Positions 49,118-60,944 of a stretch of 64,000 nucleotides of DNA are shown here, piece by piece. Below the pieces are notes generated by a model. It had not been told where the DNA came from and searched no databases. It saw nothing but the letters and a program-made list of their open reading frames with translations. Positions within the stretch are counted from its first letter, which is position 1, and every line of letters begins with the position of its first letter. Source of the stretch: Lathyrus oleraceus (Eukaryota > Streptophyta > Magnoliopsida > Fabales > Fabaceae); contig NC_066581.1 of assembly GCF_024323335.1 (NCBI RefSeq), forward strand, positions 456,855,197 to 456,919,196. The letters are read 5' to 3'. A program made the translations under genes and the position numbers.

Positions 49118-52100
49118 CTACTTAGATCGATGTAAAATAACAGGAATATCAACAGCAGTCCAATTATTGCATGTCTGTCCATGCATCACAAAGCTGGTGC
49201 AGTCTTCCTCTTCATTATCCTCTAGCACAGTAGCTAAGTGTTGTTCATACCCATGAATGAACCCTCTGCTACGGAAGCTGAGTTGCATCTCTTCAGATCT
49301 AACAGTTGATGAACCCTTCTGGAACCCCAAACCAGTTCTTCCTTTGTTGTCGGCAACCTCTACCACATGCCCCTACTGATCAATAGGGCCTTCTTCAACA
49401 ATCTTCTACGCATCTTTCAGAGAGGACATGGGTGCCCAACTCTTTTCTCAGCAACAATAGATAAGGCTTGGAACGGAGTTCCAACCTCATCCTCAGCTTC
49501 CACATATGAGAAAGATGACAAATAGCTGACCAACAATGCTTTCTCACCTCCCACAATCACCAACTTGCCATTCTTGACAAATTTGAGCTTGTGATGCAGA
49601 GTGGAAGTAACATCCCCTGCTTCATGAATCCATGGCCTTCCCAATAAACATCTATAGGTCGGGTGAATATCCATTACCTGGAAAGTAATCTGAAAATCAC
49701 TCGGACCTGTCTTGACTGGGAGGTCTACTTCTCCAATGACCGTCTTGCGCGAGCCATGAAAGGCTTTGGCAATTACTCCACTATACCTCATGGGAGCTCC
49801 TTGGTAAGATAACTTCGACAATGTTGACTTTGGAAGCACATTGAGTGATGACTCAGTGTCAACTAGCACGTTTGACAAAGCATCTTCTTTGCAATTCATC
49901 GAAATATGCAAGGCCAGATTGTGATTTCTTCCCTCCTCAGGGAGTTCTTCATCGCAAAAGCTCAAATTGTTGCATGAAGTGATGTTAGCCACAATATGAT
50001 CAAATTGAGCCACAATAACATCTTGATCCACGTATGCCTGTTCAAGAACTCTCTAGAGTGCTTCTCTATGCACTTCAGAATTTAAAAGTAGAGACATCAC
50101 GGATATCTTTGAGGGAGTATGGAGCAACTGCTCCACCACGTTAAATTCACTCCTCTTGATCAGTCGGAGCACCTCATCAGCATCACTATTGGCTTTCAAA
50201 TTGCTGGATTCACCAGACTTACCTCTTTAACAACCAATAGGATCTACACTAGGCACCCCCACCTTCTTACCAACAATCAATTCTTCCTTATTCTCAGGGA
50301 CAACTGGTCCAAAAACTCGACCATTGTGGGTCACCTTCGTAACATCTACAATGCTCACCACTGAACTGGTCGTAGGCAACGGGACCTCTTGACCATTCTC
50401 CATCATTGTAGCATTGTATTGATACGGTACAGCCTTATCAGATGCATACGGGACTGGGCCCGCTAACCGTATTACCAACGACGAAACTGATATATTGTTG
50501 ACGTTCTAGTTACAGCTGCTATCATACTGAATCACCAACTGCTCTGGTTGTTTGAAAATGGGAACAATGACATTAACATCGTCATTTATATGACGAGATT
50601 GAACAATTTGGATCGTGCCTTCATCCATCAGACGCTGGATGTCCCTTTTCACAACAACGCACCCCCTTGGGTTCACACTACAAATATCACAACCATCGTG
50701 ATCATGTTCACAGTAACTCACCAAATAGATATCTTTATGCATTTGCCCCAAAGATCTTCGAATAAACCGGACATCGAAAACTTTGAATTCACCTGGACAT
50801 CCGTCCACCATGTTCACTGAAGAATTTCCATGAGCGGGCAAAGGATTAGCTTTCACATTAGGTGCGCGGTCTTCAAAAGACACCATGCCACTCTTCATAA
50901 GCTTTTGCACCTCATATTTCAGTGGATAACAATTCTCAATATCGTGCCCAGGTGCACCCTGGTGAAAAGCACAGCGAAGTTCAGGTTTATACCACCAAGG
51001 AAGTGGTTCTGGTATCTGCGATGGATTCCTCAGTTCAATCAAATTCTTGAGGACTAAAGATGGATATAATTCTGCATATGACATAGGAATCGGGTCGAAA
51101 GAGACCTTCTTCCTCTCAAAGTTTTGTTGTTGGTGATGATTGTTGTTGGAATTGTTGTTATTGTAGGTGTTTATTCTTTGTTGCGGTTGTTGTTGTTGAC
51201 GTTGATTTTGATACTGATGTTGTTGTTGTTGTTGTTGAATTGGTGTTGTTTGCTTATTTGAAAATACTGGAATGACGGATGATACTTGGTGATGATGATG
51301 TTGACGGGGTGGTGGATTTCTTCTGACTTGAGGCCTCCTCTGCCTCCCACTGGTTATTGCGTTCGTTTCACTGTCCTTTCTCTTACTGAAACTACTCCCA
51401 TACTTCTTACTAGTCGACGCCTCATCTTTCGACAATCATCCTTCACGGACCCCTTCTTCAAGTCTCATCCCCATATTTACCATTTCGGTAAAATCACTGG
51501 GGGAACTGGCAATCATGCGTTCATAGTAAAATGAACTTAGGGTTTTCAAAAAGATTTTCGTCATCTCCTTCTCCTCCAAAGGAGGAGTGATCTGGGCAGC
51601 CAACTCCCTCCAATGTTGGGCATACTCCTTGAATGTCTCCTTATCTTTTTGAGACATGGACCTCAGCTGGTCCCTATCTGGCGCCATATCCACGTTGTAC
51701 TTGTACTGTTTCATGAAAGCCTCTCCTAGGTCATTGAAAGTGTGGATGCTTGCACTATATAACCCCATATACCATCGGAGTGCAGCACCTGTCAGGCTAT
51801 CTTGGAAATAGTGAATCAGCAATTGGTCATTATCTGTCTGGGTTGACATCTTGCGGGCATACATCACAAGATGACTGAGTGGACAAGAGTTCCCTTTGTA
51901 CTTCTCAAAGTCAGACACTTTGAATTTCACTGGGATTTTCACATTGGGCACTAAGCACAGTTCAACAACACTCTTCCCAAACAGATATTTGCCTCTCAGC
52001 GTTTTCAATTCCTTGTGCAGCTCAAGAAATTGGTCCTTCATCTCATCCATCTTCTCATAAACATCTGAGCCCTCAGACGGCTCGAAATGATAGATGGTGT

Positions 52101-52475
52101 CTTCTACACGCGGCAAAGTGTGCACAACTAAAGGTGGCACAGACATGATCGGGCTAGATGTCGGCATGGAAGCAAAGGTGAGAGCGAAACCTTCTGGCAC
52201 AAAATTAGGTGGCATTCCCCAAGGGAATCCATCAGGAAGATTCGGAGCAAAGTGGGCAGTGGCAGCATGCACTGTAGAGGTAACCACTTCAGAAATGACA
52301 GTCCTCGTGGGAGGAGTTCCATGTGTTGGAGAAGCTTGGCTCTGGGCAGCAAGAACTGACTCCATCATGGCAGTCCGTCGGGCAATATCCTCTTTCAAAT
52401 CTCGGTTCTCTTGCTCAAGGTGTTCCATGATCTTTGGACGATTAGCTCTAGTGTTGTACCAGTGAATCAGCTTGG
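49118..52475 (-). pseudogene. Ogre gag-protease, multiple stops (B)
   Basis: Homologue of A's gag-protease: YNTRAN segment, coiled coil (MEHLEQENRD), capsid-like region, Gln/Asn-rich stretch (QQQQQHQYQNQRQQQQ, a microsatellite-like CAA/CAG run near 51170-51235), C-x2-H-x5-H-x4-C knuckle (CAFH...GHDIENC). The protease has DTE where DTG is expected. Stops at 51436, 50506, 50227, near 50053 and near 49405, plus a frameshift near 49440. Confidence 0.85.
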
Positions 52476-52733
52476 CTAAAGCACAGAAGAACACCAATCA
52501 GACACCTGGCAAAAACCTGCTTATGCAAATGATGCATGAAATGTAATGCTTGATTTTTTTATTTTCCAAGGAACTTACTATATCATTTGCGAATATATAA
52601 AAATTGAAATGGCAATTGCAATAATTTGATATGACCAAAAATCTCTTTTTATTTATATAAATTGGAAGGATTATACTGAGTACAATTTCAGAAACCAAAA
52701 TAAAATATACAAGAGAAAATGAGACTAGTCATC
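52476..52733 (-). other. Spacer between ORF1 and gag, element B
   Basis: About 260 bp, AT-rich and non-coding. It ends in a pyrimidine-rich run with AG at 52477-52476, the same place and codon phase as in A. Confidence 0.5.
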
Positions 52734-54236
52734 CTAAGGATCCCTAACAACAATGTCAGAAGATCTGGATGAAGGTACGTACTTCCTTCTAATGCAACGA
52801 ATCTCGGTCTCAAAAGAAGCCTTCATCTGAGTCTTCTCGAGGATAAGTTGGTCAACAATCTTCTTCCAAGCAACGAAAGGATGAGGTATGCTAGAAGATG
52901 AAACTTTTGGCTCTCTCTGTCTCTTCGTCACTTGGTCTTCAAGTAGTTCAATCAATGCATCTTTGTCCTTAGACTCCAACTACAACTCTTCATGCTTCTT
53001 GCTCAAAGCATGGAAATGCTCTTCCCACGTATCCTTCTCTTGCTTCATCTTGATGAGTGCGTCTTCCAACTCCTCTACATCTTGGTTAGGGAGAGTTAAT
53101 GGCTCAACCACAACCATAGACATAGGTCTTTCACAAGGATAAGGCATCTTCAACTCCATAGCTATTTTCTTTAACCAAAGAGTGTAAGCTTCCGAAGCTA
53201 CACAATTGCGCGGACCAAGCTCGGATCTTCCTTTCCTATGCACATTATGCCAAGTGTGCATAATCTTCTACTTCAAATGTTCGGGATCTTTACCCTCTTG
53301 ATAGAAAAGACCTTCTAACAATATGTTATTAGGTTTGTCTCTCAAGGGGAACCCAAGTTGATGACGAGCCAAAGCAGGGTTGTAGTTAATTCCTCCTTGT
53401 GTACCAATGAGAGACACATTAGAGAATCCACCACAACTATCAATAATCTCCACACTACTTCAAGACGGATCATACCAAACTATATCATCATTAGTGAGAG
53501 ACATAAGTCTCTGAGACCACCTTAGACATTGTTTGTTCTCCATAAAAGCAGGTGTCTAAGGCAAGTGCAAAATAAACCACTTGTATAGAAGAGGAATGCA
53601 ACAAACAATAGTTTCACCGCCTTTAGAATTCCTTAGATGCAAAGAGAAATACATATCACCCAACAATGTAGGCACAGGATTCCCAATCAAGAAAAGTCTA
53701 ATGGCGTTAACATCAACAAAATCGTCAATGTTAGGGAACAAAGCTAGACCATATATGAGCAACACAAAGATAGCTTCAAAAGCATCCATAGTACCAGCTT
53801 GAGCAAAAGTGGTAGCTTCCTTGATGAGGAAAACATATGGCAACCTAAATAACCCTCATTTCTTCACCCAATGAGCCTCCATCTTAGACTTCTTCAAGTG
53901 AAGAGCTTCAGCAATAATACTAGATCGGGGAATCTCCTCCAATCCACTAAAAGGCACTCTACTAGAAACAGGTATCCCCAAAAGATGAGAATACTCCTCC
54001 AAGGTAGGCACAAGCTGAAAATCTAGGAAAGTGAAACAATGGTAGAGAGGATCATAGAACTGCACCAATACACTTAAGAGTCCTTCAACCACATCAGTAG
54101 ATAAAAGGGACAGAAGCTTTCTATGACGTTGTTTGAAGTCCAAGGGATCTAATACAAAAGATGCTAGCTTCCTTAACTCTTTCAAGTCGGGACATCTGAA
54201 ACTGTACTTCTTAATGTTCCTTCGTCCATAATCCAT
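52734..54236 (-). pseudogene. Ogre ORF1, plant-mobile-domain-like, five stops (B)
   Basis: Starts MDYGRRNIKK at 54236 and keeps one reading frame to its natural end at 52734. Internal stops are at 53856, 53556, 53460, 53268 and 52980. The region LMSVLV-FYDPLY-CFTFLDFQLVPTLEEYSHLLGIP is the same as in A and C. The C-terminal part is charged and probably coiled coil (LIKMKQEKDTWEEHFHALSKKHEE). Without the stops the length would be about 500 residues, as in A. Confidence 0.75.
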
Positions 54237-55008
54237 GGTCTGAAAATATTTGCAGATGATACCTTAGTTCCTTGAAATTTTCGTGTGATGAATGTTATGA
54301 TGCACATGAATGCATGAATCCAACAACTAAAATAAGGGATCACACACAAGGCAAACAAAGGTCAAGGGATGAATCAAGTCATTGTCAAGATCAATCATCC
54401 ATTTTGGTGGATTTTGGTTTACACCTTATCAACACCCAAGTTCCCTTGATATTGACAAGACTTGATTGGATCAACCAAGAATCAAGGGTTTGTTGCAAGT
54501 CACGAGCATGGAGTCTGGGTAAGAACCATCCCAAAGGAGTGAACTAAGGATAAAACCTATAGATCATGTTCTAAAAAGTTCCCAGAGTCTTAATTCCGTC
54601 TATCGGATATTACAGGTTAAGATGACTGACTCATCGATCCATAATATTCTCAAGAGAAACTCGTCCGAGTGTAGTATCGCATAACACATGTTATCAAGTC
54701 TACACCTGAACAATTTCTGCACTACGTCCTAAATAGGCCAAGATGGGTTAGGTGTTCTAAGGTCCTCAGCTTCTCAGACCCAATTAGAAATAATAATGCC
54801 TAACCATAAATACTTGTGTGACATTTCCAAATCCAAAGGAGTCTCCACTGAGCAGATGGATCTGAAGCCAACTTGTTAAGGACTACTCCACACAAGTCGA
54901 ACATGACTATACCATCCTCTTATCTTAATTGCAGTCAAGTTCGGGTTAGAACTTATCTCACCACTGTGAGATCACCAAGCACAACAAGCAGATTATGTCA
55001 CACATACA
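54237..55008 (-). other. Leader of element B, truncated by C
   Basis: Matches the leaders of A and C up to about 200 bp short of the PBS, then meets C's LTR. The five bases before C (ATACA, 55004-55008) are the expected target duplication; the partner would be beyond the right edge. Confidence 0.75.
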
Positions 55009-58000
55009 TGTAAGACCCCAATTTTGACCCTAAGATCCCTCATGGCATCATAACATTTGCATTTTGCATTGCCTCAAGGATCATAAGCATCTTGGCTCCT
55101 TACCTTTAGCGTGGGATCTCTCTTGTGAGTGGTTTGAGATCGCCAAGCATACTTGAATTGTATATTATTGCTTTTCTCATTTTTTTTACTAACCAAAAGC
55201 ACAAAAATATGTCACTAATATCTCTTGTTTGTAGCTTTAGCAGTCACAAGATCCAAAGCTTCTAGGAGGTCCTATGTGCATTGATATGGCCAAGAGAAGA
55301 TGAAAGCAAGCATGGAAATGGTTCCCAAAGCTCTCATCTATCAAATATGCCTCCCAAGTATCTCAATTCATCATTTTTATCAAAGCAAATCAAGGGGCTT
55401 GAGGCTTGTTTCCCAAGGAAACCCTAATTCATCTATTCATCAATTATGCCTTGCTCATGAAGCAACCTCAACCCATGATCAAAATACAATCAAGGTAAGT
55501 TCTTTCACTCATCATTTAATGCATATTTGAACTTATTTTAGTGTCCTCAATCATCAATTCATCAAGATATGAGGTTTGGACTTGAGAAGTTTATTAGTCA
55601 ATTCATCTGACTATTTTGAAATACACTAAGACCTAACTTTTGATATGTTTATCAAATGGAGATTATCCCAAGAGAAACAATGTTCTTAAAGATCATATGA
55701 ACAACTTTCATGTTCATCAAAAATTGATTTTAATCTTGGAAGGTCATCATCCATTCCAAGACATTATAGGTCATTTTGACTGAAACCCTAATTTTGGGTC
55801 AACTTCCCAAGGACATAACTCCTTCATTTTCCATGATTTTGAAGTGAGACCAAATTAATTGGAAATACTAATATGTCTAATTCAAATGTTATGTTGAGAA
55901 AAAGTTCAAAATCCTAAAATAAATACATGTGATAATGCAAAACATTATAGGTCACTTTGGACCAAATGCATTGAAATGTGAAAAAGTCCAACTTCAAGTG
56001 CCCATAACTTCTTCATCCAAAATCCAAATGATGCAAATTTTGAGTCCAAATTGATTTCCTTGAAAATATATACAACTTTCATGTTGAATATTATGTCATT
56101 TGGAGCTTGTATCATTGAGACAGAAGGGCTTGAACTTTGGCCAATTTTGAAAATCTCACATATGCATGTTTTGCACCCTACACTTCAAGTTCAATTTTCA
56201 TTAATTTCCAAGGCCCAAATGGAGTTTTGATCAACATAACATTTGTTCCTTATGCAATAAGCTTTCTAACCATTACTCATAAGGTTGCATTTCAAGTATG
56301 GACATGGCATTTTCGAAAGCATGAACATGTTGGTGCATTTTTGAAAATCTATTAAATTTACATTGCATGAGCTCAGCACACTCATTATGCACGTCCATCC
56401 TCATTCCCTTTGGCATAAGCTTGCAAATCCAAGTGGGATTGGGCCTTTCATGCGCCTGTACAGGCCCATGCATGGAGGCCCTTTCCATCCATGCACATGA
56501 TTTGTTCATGCAACTCAGCCTTGCTCAGCTATAAATACAATGCCATTGACTCTCATTTTAGCAACCTTAAGGTGCCCCAATTGCTGCTGAACTGAAATCC
56601 TAGCCATCACTAAAGGAACTAATCCATTTTTCTTCAAATTTTTTAGATCTGAATTTTGATTTCATTGATCAATCTTCAGATCTCAAAGTTCCAAAACCTT
56701 CTCTCCTTGATCCATAGTGTCTACTGTAAGCAAAAGCATCCAAAGATCGTGACTCAAAGCCTTGCAGTTCAAAGGTTTACTTTAACTGTTATTTGCTTCG
56801 AACCAGCTTGTATAGTGCTCTATTTTCATTGTTGTTATGTAATCTGAAGTCCTCTACATAGAGGCAACATTGCTATGCTTTCAATTTTTGAAAATCATGA
56901 AGTTCATATGAACACCACAGAATTTCCACTTCTGATTTCTCTCAATATAGAGATCTAGAATGGAATTGAGTGGTACAGGGGTGATGTACATCACCCCAGC
57001 TCTTGAATGATGCATGGATCGTGCATTTTGGTTGCCATTTTAATTTCTGCAATTTTTGATGTGGCCGGAGTTTGGCCGGAGAAGACGGTGGCGCTGGCCA
57101 CCGTCTGGTCTCCAGATTCAATCAGGAGCGTCCATTGTGTTTTAGTTGACCAAGGAGTATGGTGAACGCGCGCTTCTAGGCCGTGTGATGATCCACGTCA
57201 ATTAATGAAAGATCATCCAATGGCTCACGCTTTTTCCTTTTTTCTATTTTCTGATTTTATTTTCCTTTTATTATTTTAATTCCTTTTCATTTTGAAAATT
57301 CATATCTCTCTCATTATTGGTCCAAAAATTATGGGACCAATTTCATTTTTCTCCTTTTAATTTCTACTTTCTAAGAATGATTTTTAATATTTTTTATTTT
57401 ATCATTTGATATTTTTTAGTAATTTTCTCTTTTCTGGTTATTTTTAATTCATTTAAAATAGTTTCTGATATCCAAAAAATACAAAAATATTTTTCCAACC
57501 TCTTTGAATGATGGTAGATCTATGAAAAATATTCTCATCAATTTATTAATTGATTTGAGATTTATTTGAGATTTTAGTTCAATTAGGTTATTTTTATGCA
57601 TTTTTAATTGATTTAAAATAGTTTCTGACTTTTAAAAATACTCAAATTTTTTGTCAAACTTTGTTTGACCTTGTTGAACTTGGGATAATTCACTTGGACT
57701 TTTCAAAGTTGATTTGAAGTGAGTTTGAAGTTTGACCTTTCTTTATTATTTTAATTCAAGTTTTATTTTAATATTAAAAAATGCCAAAAATATTTTATTT
57801 GTTTCTTGACTTCTAATTCTCATTTTGCTTCTGTTTTCTATTGTTTGACCTTAATCTTCTCTATCTTTGGTCAATGCTTGTTGATTAATACATACTATTT
57901 CCATTAATGCACTTTAATTCTTCTTCTTCTTTTTTTCTTTTTTTGATCAATGAGTTAAAGATTGGTGGTTAGCATTGATACATGGAGGTTTAATCTTCCT

Positions 58001-59797
58001 TGATTCAAATCTAATTCATCTTGATCATGGATCAAGTGAATGGCTTTGCATTAAGGATAGATTGCTTCCTAAATCATGCAAAGAACCTAAATCAATACAA
58101 GATCATTTCTCATCTTCTTTTTGGCATGGCAAGTTGTTGGAGTTTGATTCACTAATCAAGACCTCTAACTTGTGTTGTTGCCTACATTATTATTGACCGG
58201 CATCAGATAGTTGTGACTTCTACATAAGTCCAATTACGATTGCTTAACATAGCGCTAAATTTTCCTTATGGCACACTAACTTTAACACTAACCATTAACC
58301 ATTAACATTTACGTCTCGCACTTTACATTTATGCAATTTACTATTCTTGTACATATTATTCATTTGCTTTTCCCCCTTTGCTCATTTGAGCACGTGTTTA
58401 TGTTTATGCAATTTGCCTTTTGCTCACTTGAGCACATAATTATGTATATATTATTGTGCTTGTATTTTGTTTTGAGTGTTGTGGACTAAATGCAAAGAAA
58501 TGGACAAATGGACTTAGTTTCTAGGACATTCCCTATGCAAAATTGGAGTAAAAGGACCTTAATGTTGAAGATGGATTAAAAGGACCAAACCTCTAAACTC
58601 ACTCTTGTCCATTCTTGATTTACTTCATAGAACTTTTTGATGTGTGTGCTTTTGTGCTAGGGGATCCTATGTGAGCCAAATTGAAGAACCTTTTCCATGT
58701 CCATCAAAAAGTGAAAGATACAAGAGCCATTGGGGATCTTCTAAGAGCTTGTTTGATTATGTTGATTGCTTGAGCTTAAAATTATTTTGCTTGCATATTC
58801 CAAAGGATGGGAGCTACTTGGATCATCAATATGATCTTAAGAGAGGAACTCCATTTGTGGTCTTGTTTCTTATCCCTCATCTCTTGTATGATTAGGACTT
58901 TAGACATTCTTCTTCTTCCCTCCATTCTAACCCAAGCCAAAACTTTTGTGCAAACATTTAACACTTCTTTTCAAACATTAGAAACCTAAGCCTTATGCTT
59001 TTGATTTTCAAACTTGTTTCATAACACTTATTTTGAATTGAATCTTTAAGTCAACTTTGACCATATTTTATAAATACTTTTCATTGGTAAATATAACTCA
59101 TTCAAATAATTTTGTGGTTTCAATGGCCACTTTCTTAATCAAAACTTTTTCATAACCTTTAGCTATTAGGTTTGAGTTATCCTTGAGGTAGATATAATAC
59201 TCACCTATATCCTTAGTGATGGACAATGAGTCTTCCATGCTTATTATAGGGTTAACCCCTCACTAGCATGTTGAAGCTATCCTCACATGGTGGATTTGTG
59301 GTTTTAGGTTGAGTTTTCTCCCTTAGATAACAAAAGACCTTAAGGCTTTTGGACCAATCAATTCACCAACTTGTTTTTTGAGATTTTTACCCCGAACTAC
59401 GAGGTTTTGATCCTAATGTTTTTTAAGATGGTACGTAGGCAATGGGTTTATCCATCCAAACACAAAAATGTAAATAACTTGTATATTATCTTTTCATCTC
59501 TTCAATCATGTTTGCACAAATAAATTTTCACAAAATACCAACCTTACAACAAATGTGAAAAGGGATCCCTAGGAGTACCTAGGATGTTTTGGGTGCTTAA
59601 AACCTTCCCATTGCATAACCAACCCCCTTACCCCGATCTCTGACATTTCTACTAGTTTTTGATTCGATAAAACTTTTAGGTTTTTGTTCGCTTTCTAACC
59701 ATTCCTTTGGATAAATAGAAGTGCGGTGGCGACTCGACTTGTATGGTTTACCTTATATTTAGTCAATATCTCTAATGGTAACAAATACCTCGCTACA
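55009..59797 (+). repeat. 5' LTR of element C (4789 bp)
   Basis: TGTAAGACCCCAATTTTGAC to CCTCGCTACA. Same subfamily as A's LTR along most of its length. Contains the palindrome at 56978-56997, which is the uninterrupted target of E, and a PBS-like GTGGCGACTC at 59726-59735. Confidence 0.92.
56530..56537 (+). promoter_or_regulatory. TATA box of the C LTR
   Basis: TATAAATA followed by CAATGCC; the same element is found in both A LTRs. It puts U3 at about 1.5 kb and R-U5 at about 3.2 kb. Confidence 0.7.
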
Positions 59798-59803
59798 GAA
59801 AAG

Positions 59804-59821
59804 TGGCGACTCTGTCGGGGA
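59804..59821 (+). other. Primer-binding site of element C
   Basis: TGGCGACTCTGTCGGGGA, 6 nt after the LTR end. The Ogre-type PBS, reported to pair with tRNA-Arg (from memory). It appears to be the least changed PBS of the two Ogre PBSs in the window. Confidence 0.88.
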
Positions 59822-60711
59822 CAATTTGCCTAGTGGGTTTTGCCTACTTTTTATATTTGTTGTATTGTTGTGTATATTATTTTGTGACATATTTTTGTGC
59901 AATTTGGGATTTTTGTATTGTATGTAATGATTGAATTGCTTGATATAATAATTCCTTATATGCTTGGTGATCTTTGTGAGATGAGTTCTATACCCGAACT
60001 CGAGAGCACTTAGGATAGGAGAATGGCATAGTCTTGTTGACTTGTGTGGAGTTATTCCTTAGCAAATTGGCTTGCAAGCCCATTCACTTGGTGGAGGTCA
60101 TGTTGGGATCAATAATGTCACACAAGTAGTTGTGGTTAGACATTACTCTTTCCAATATAGACCTTAGAAGCCAAGGACCTTAGTTTACCAAGCCCATCTT
60201 GGCCTATTCTTAGGATGTAGTGCGAAAGTCGTTCAAGTGTAAGATTTGATACGACTGTTACGCGATACTACACTCATAAGAGTCTCTCTTGAGAATATTT
60301 TTGGAATACGAGTAGTCGTTTATCCAATAATATCCAAAAGATGGGATGATGACTATGGGAACCTCTTGTAGAACATGTTTGGCAGGTCTAAACCCTAGTA
60401 CACTCCCTTTGGGTGGTTCTTAACCGAGACTCCATGCTCGTGACTTGCAACAAACCCTTGATTCATGGTTGATCCGTTCTTGTATCCTTAATATCAATGG
60501 AACTTGGGTGTTGATAAGGTGTAAACCATAATCCACCAAAATGGATGATTGATATTAAGGATGACATGATCCATCCCATGACCTTTGTTTGGTGTGCTTT
60601 GCTTGATCCTTGAGTGTGATTATTGCACTCATGCACCCATTTGCATCCATATCATCAAATAATGAGAAACTTTTCGAGGAACTTAAGAGGTTTATTTGCT
60701 AATTTTCAGAC
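59822..60711 (+). other. Leader of element C
   Basis: About 0.9 kb between PBS and ORF1 with no gene seen. It carries the intact sequences that are split by G (near 60225) and H (near 60495) in element A. Confidence 0.8.
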
Positions 60712-60944
60712 ATGGAAAGACAAAGAAGGAATACATAGAAGTACAGTTTCAGACAACCCGACTTGAAAGAGTAAAGGAATTTGACATCCTATGTATTAGA
60801 TCTCTTGGGTTTCAAGGTTCGTTTTGGGAAGCTTTTATCTGTTCTGACTACTCAAGTGGACGAAGGATTGATGAGTGTATTGGTGCAGTTCTATGATCCC
60901 TTGTATTGTTGCTTCACATTTTTGGACTTTCAGCTTTTGCCTAC

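Larger units (their letters stand above)
46742..55008 (-). mobile_element. Ogre element B, older, internal part only
   Basis: ORF1, gag-protease and RT/RNase H of a second Ogre in the same orientation as A. At 46742 the RNase H coding sequence meets the LTR terminus of A with no transition, so A probably inserted here. Integrase, 3' UTR and 3' LTR of B are expected left of the window. At 55008 the leader of B meets the 5' LTR of C. Its many stops, a lost intron acceptor and frameshifts make it the most decayed copy, fitting its place as host of the others. Confidence 0.82.

Noticed and set aside
51160..51240. CAA/CAG-rich run as a regulatory microsatellite
   Set aside because: It encodes the Gln/Asn-rich linker of gag in B, with a counterpart in A near 22320.
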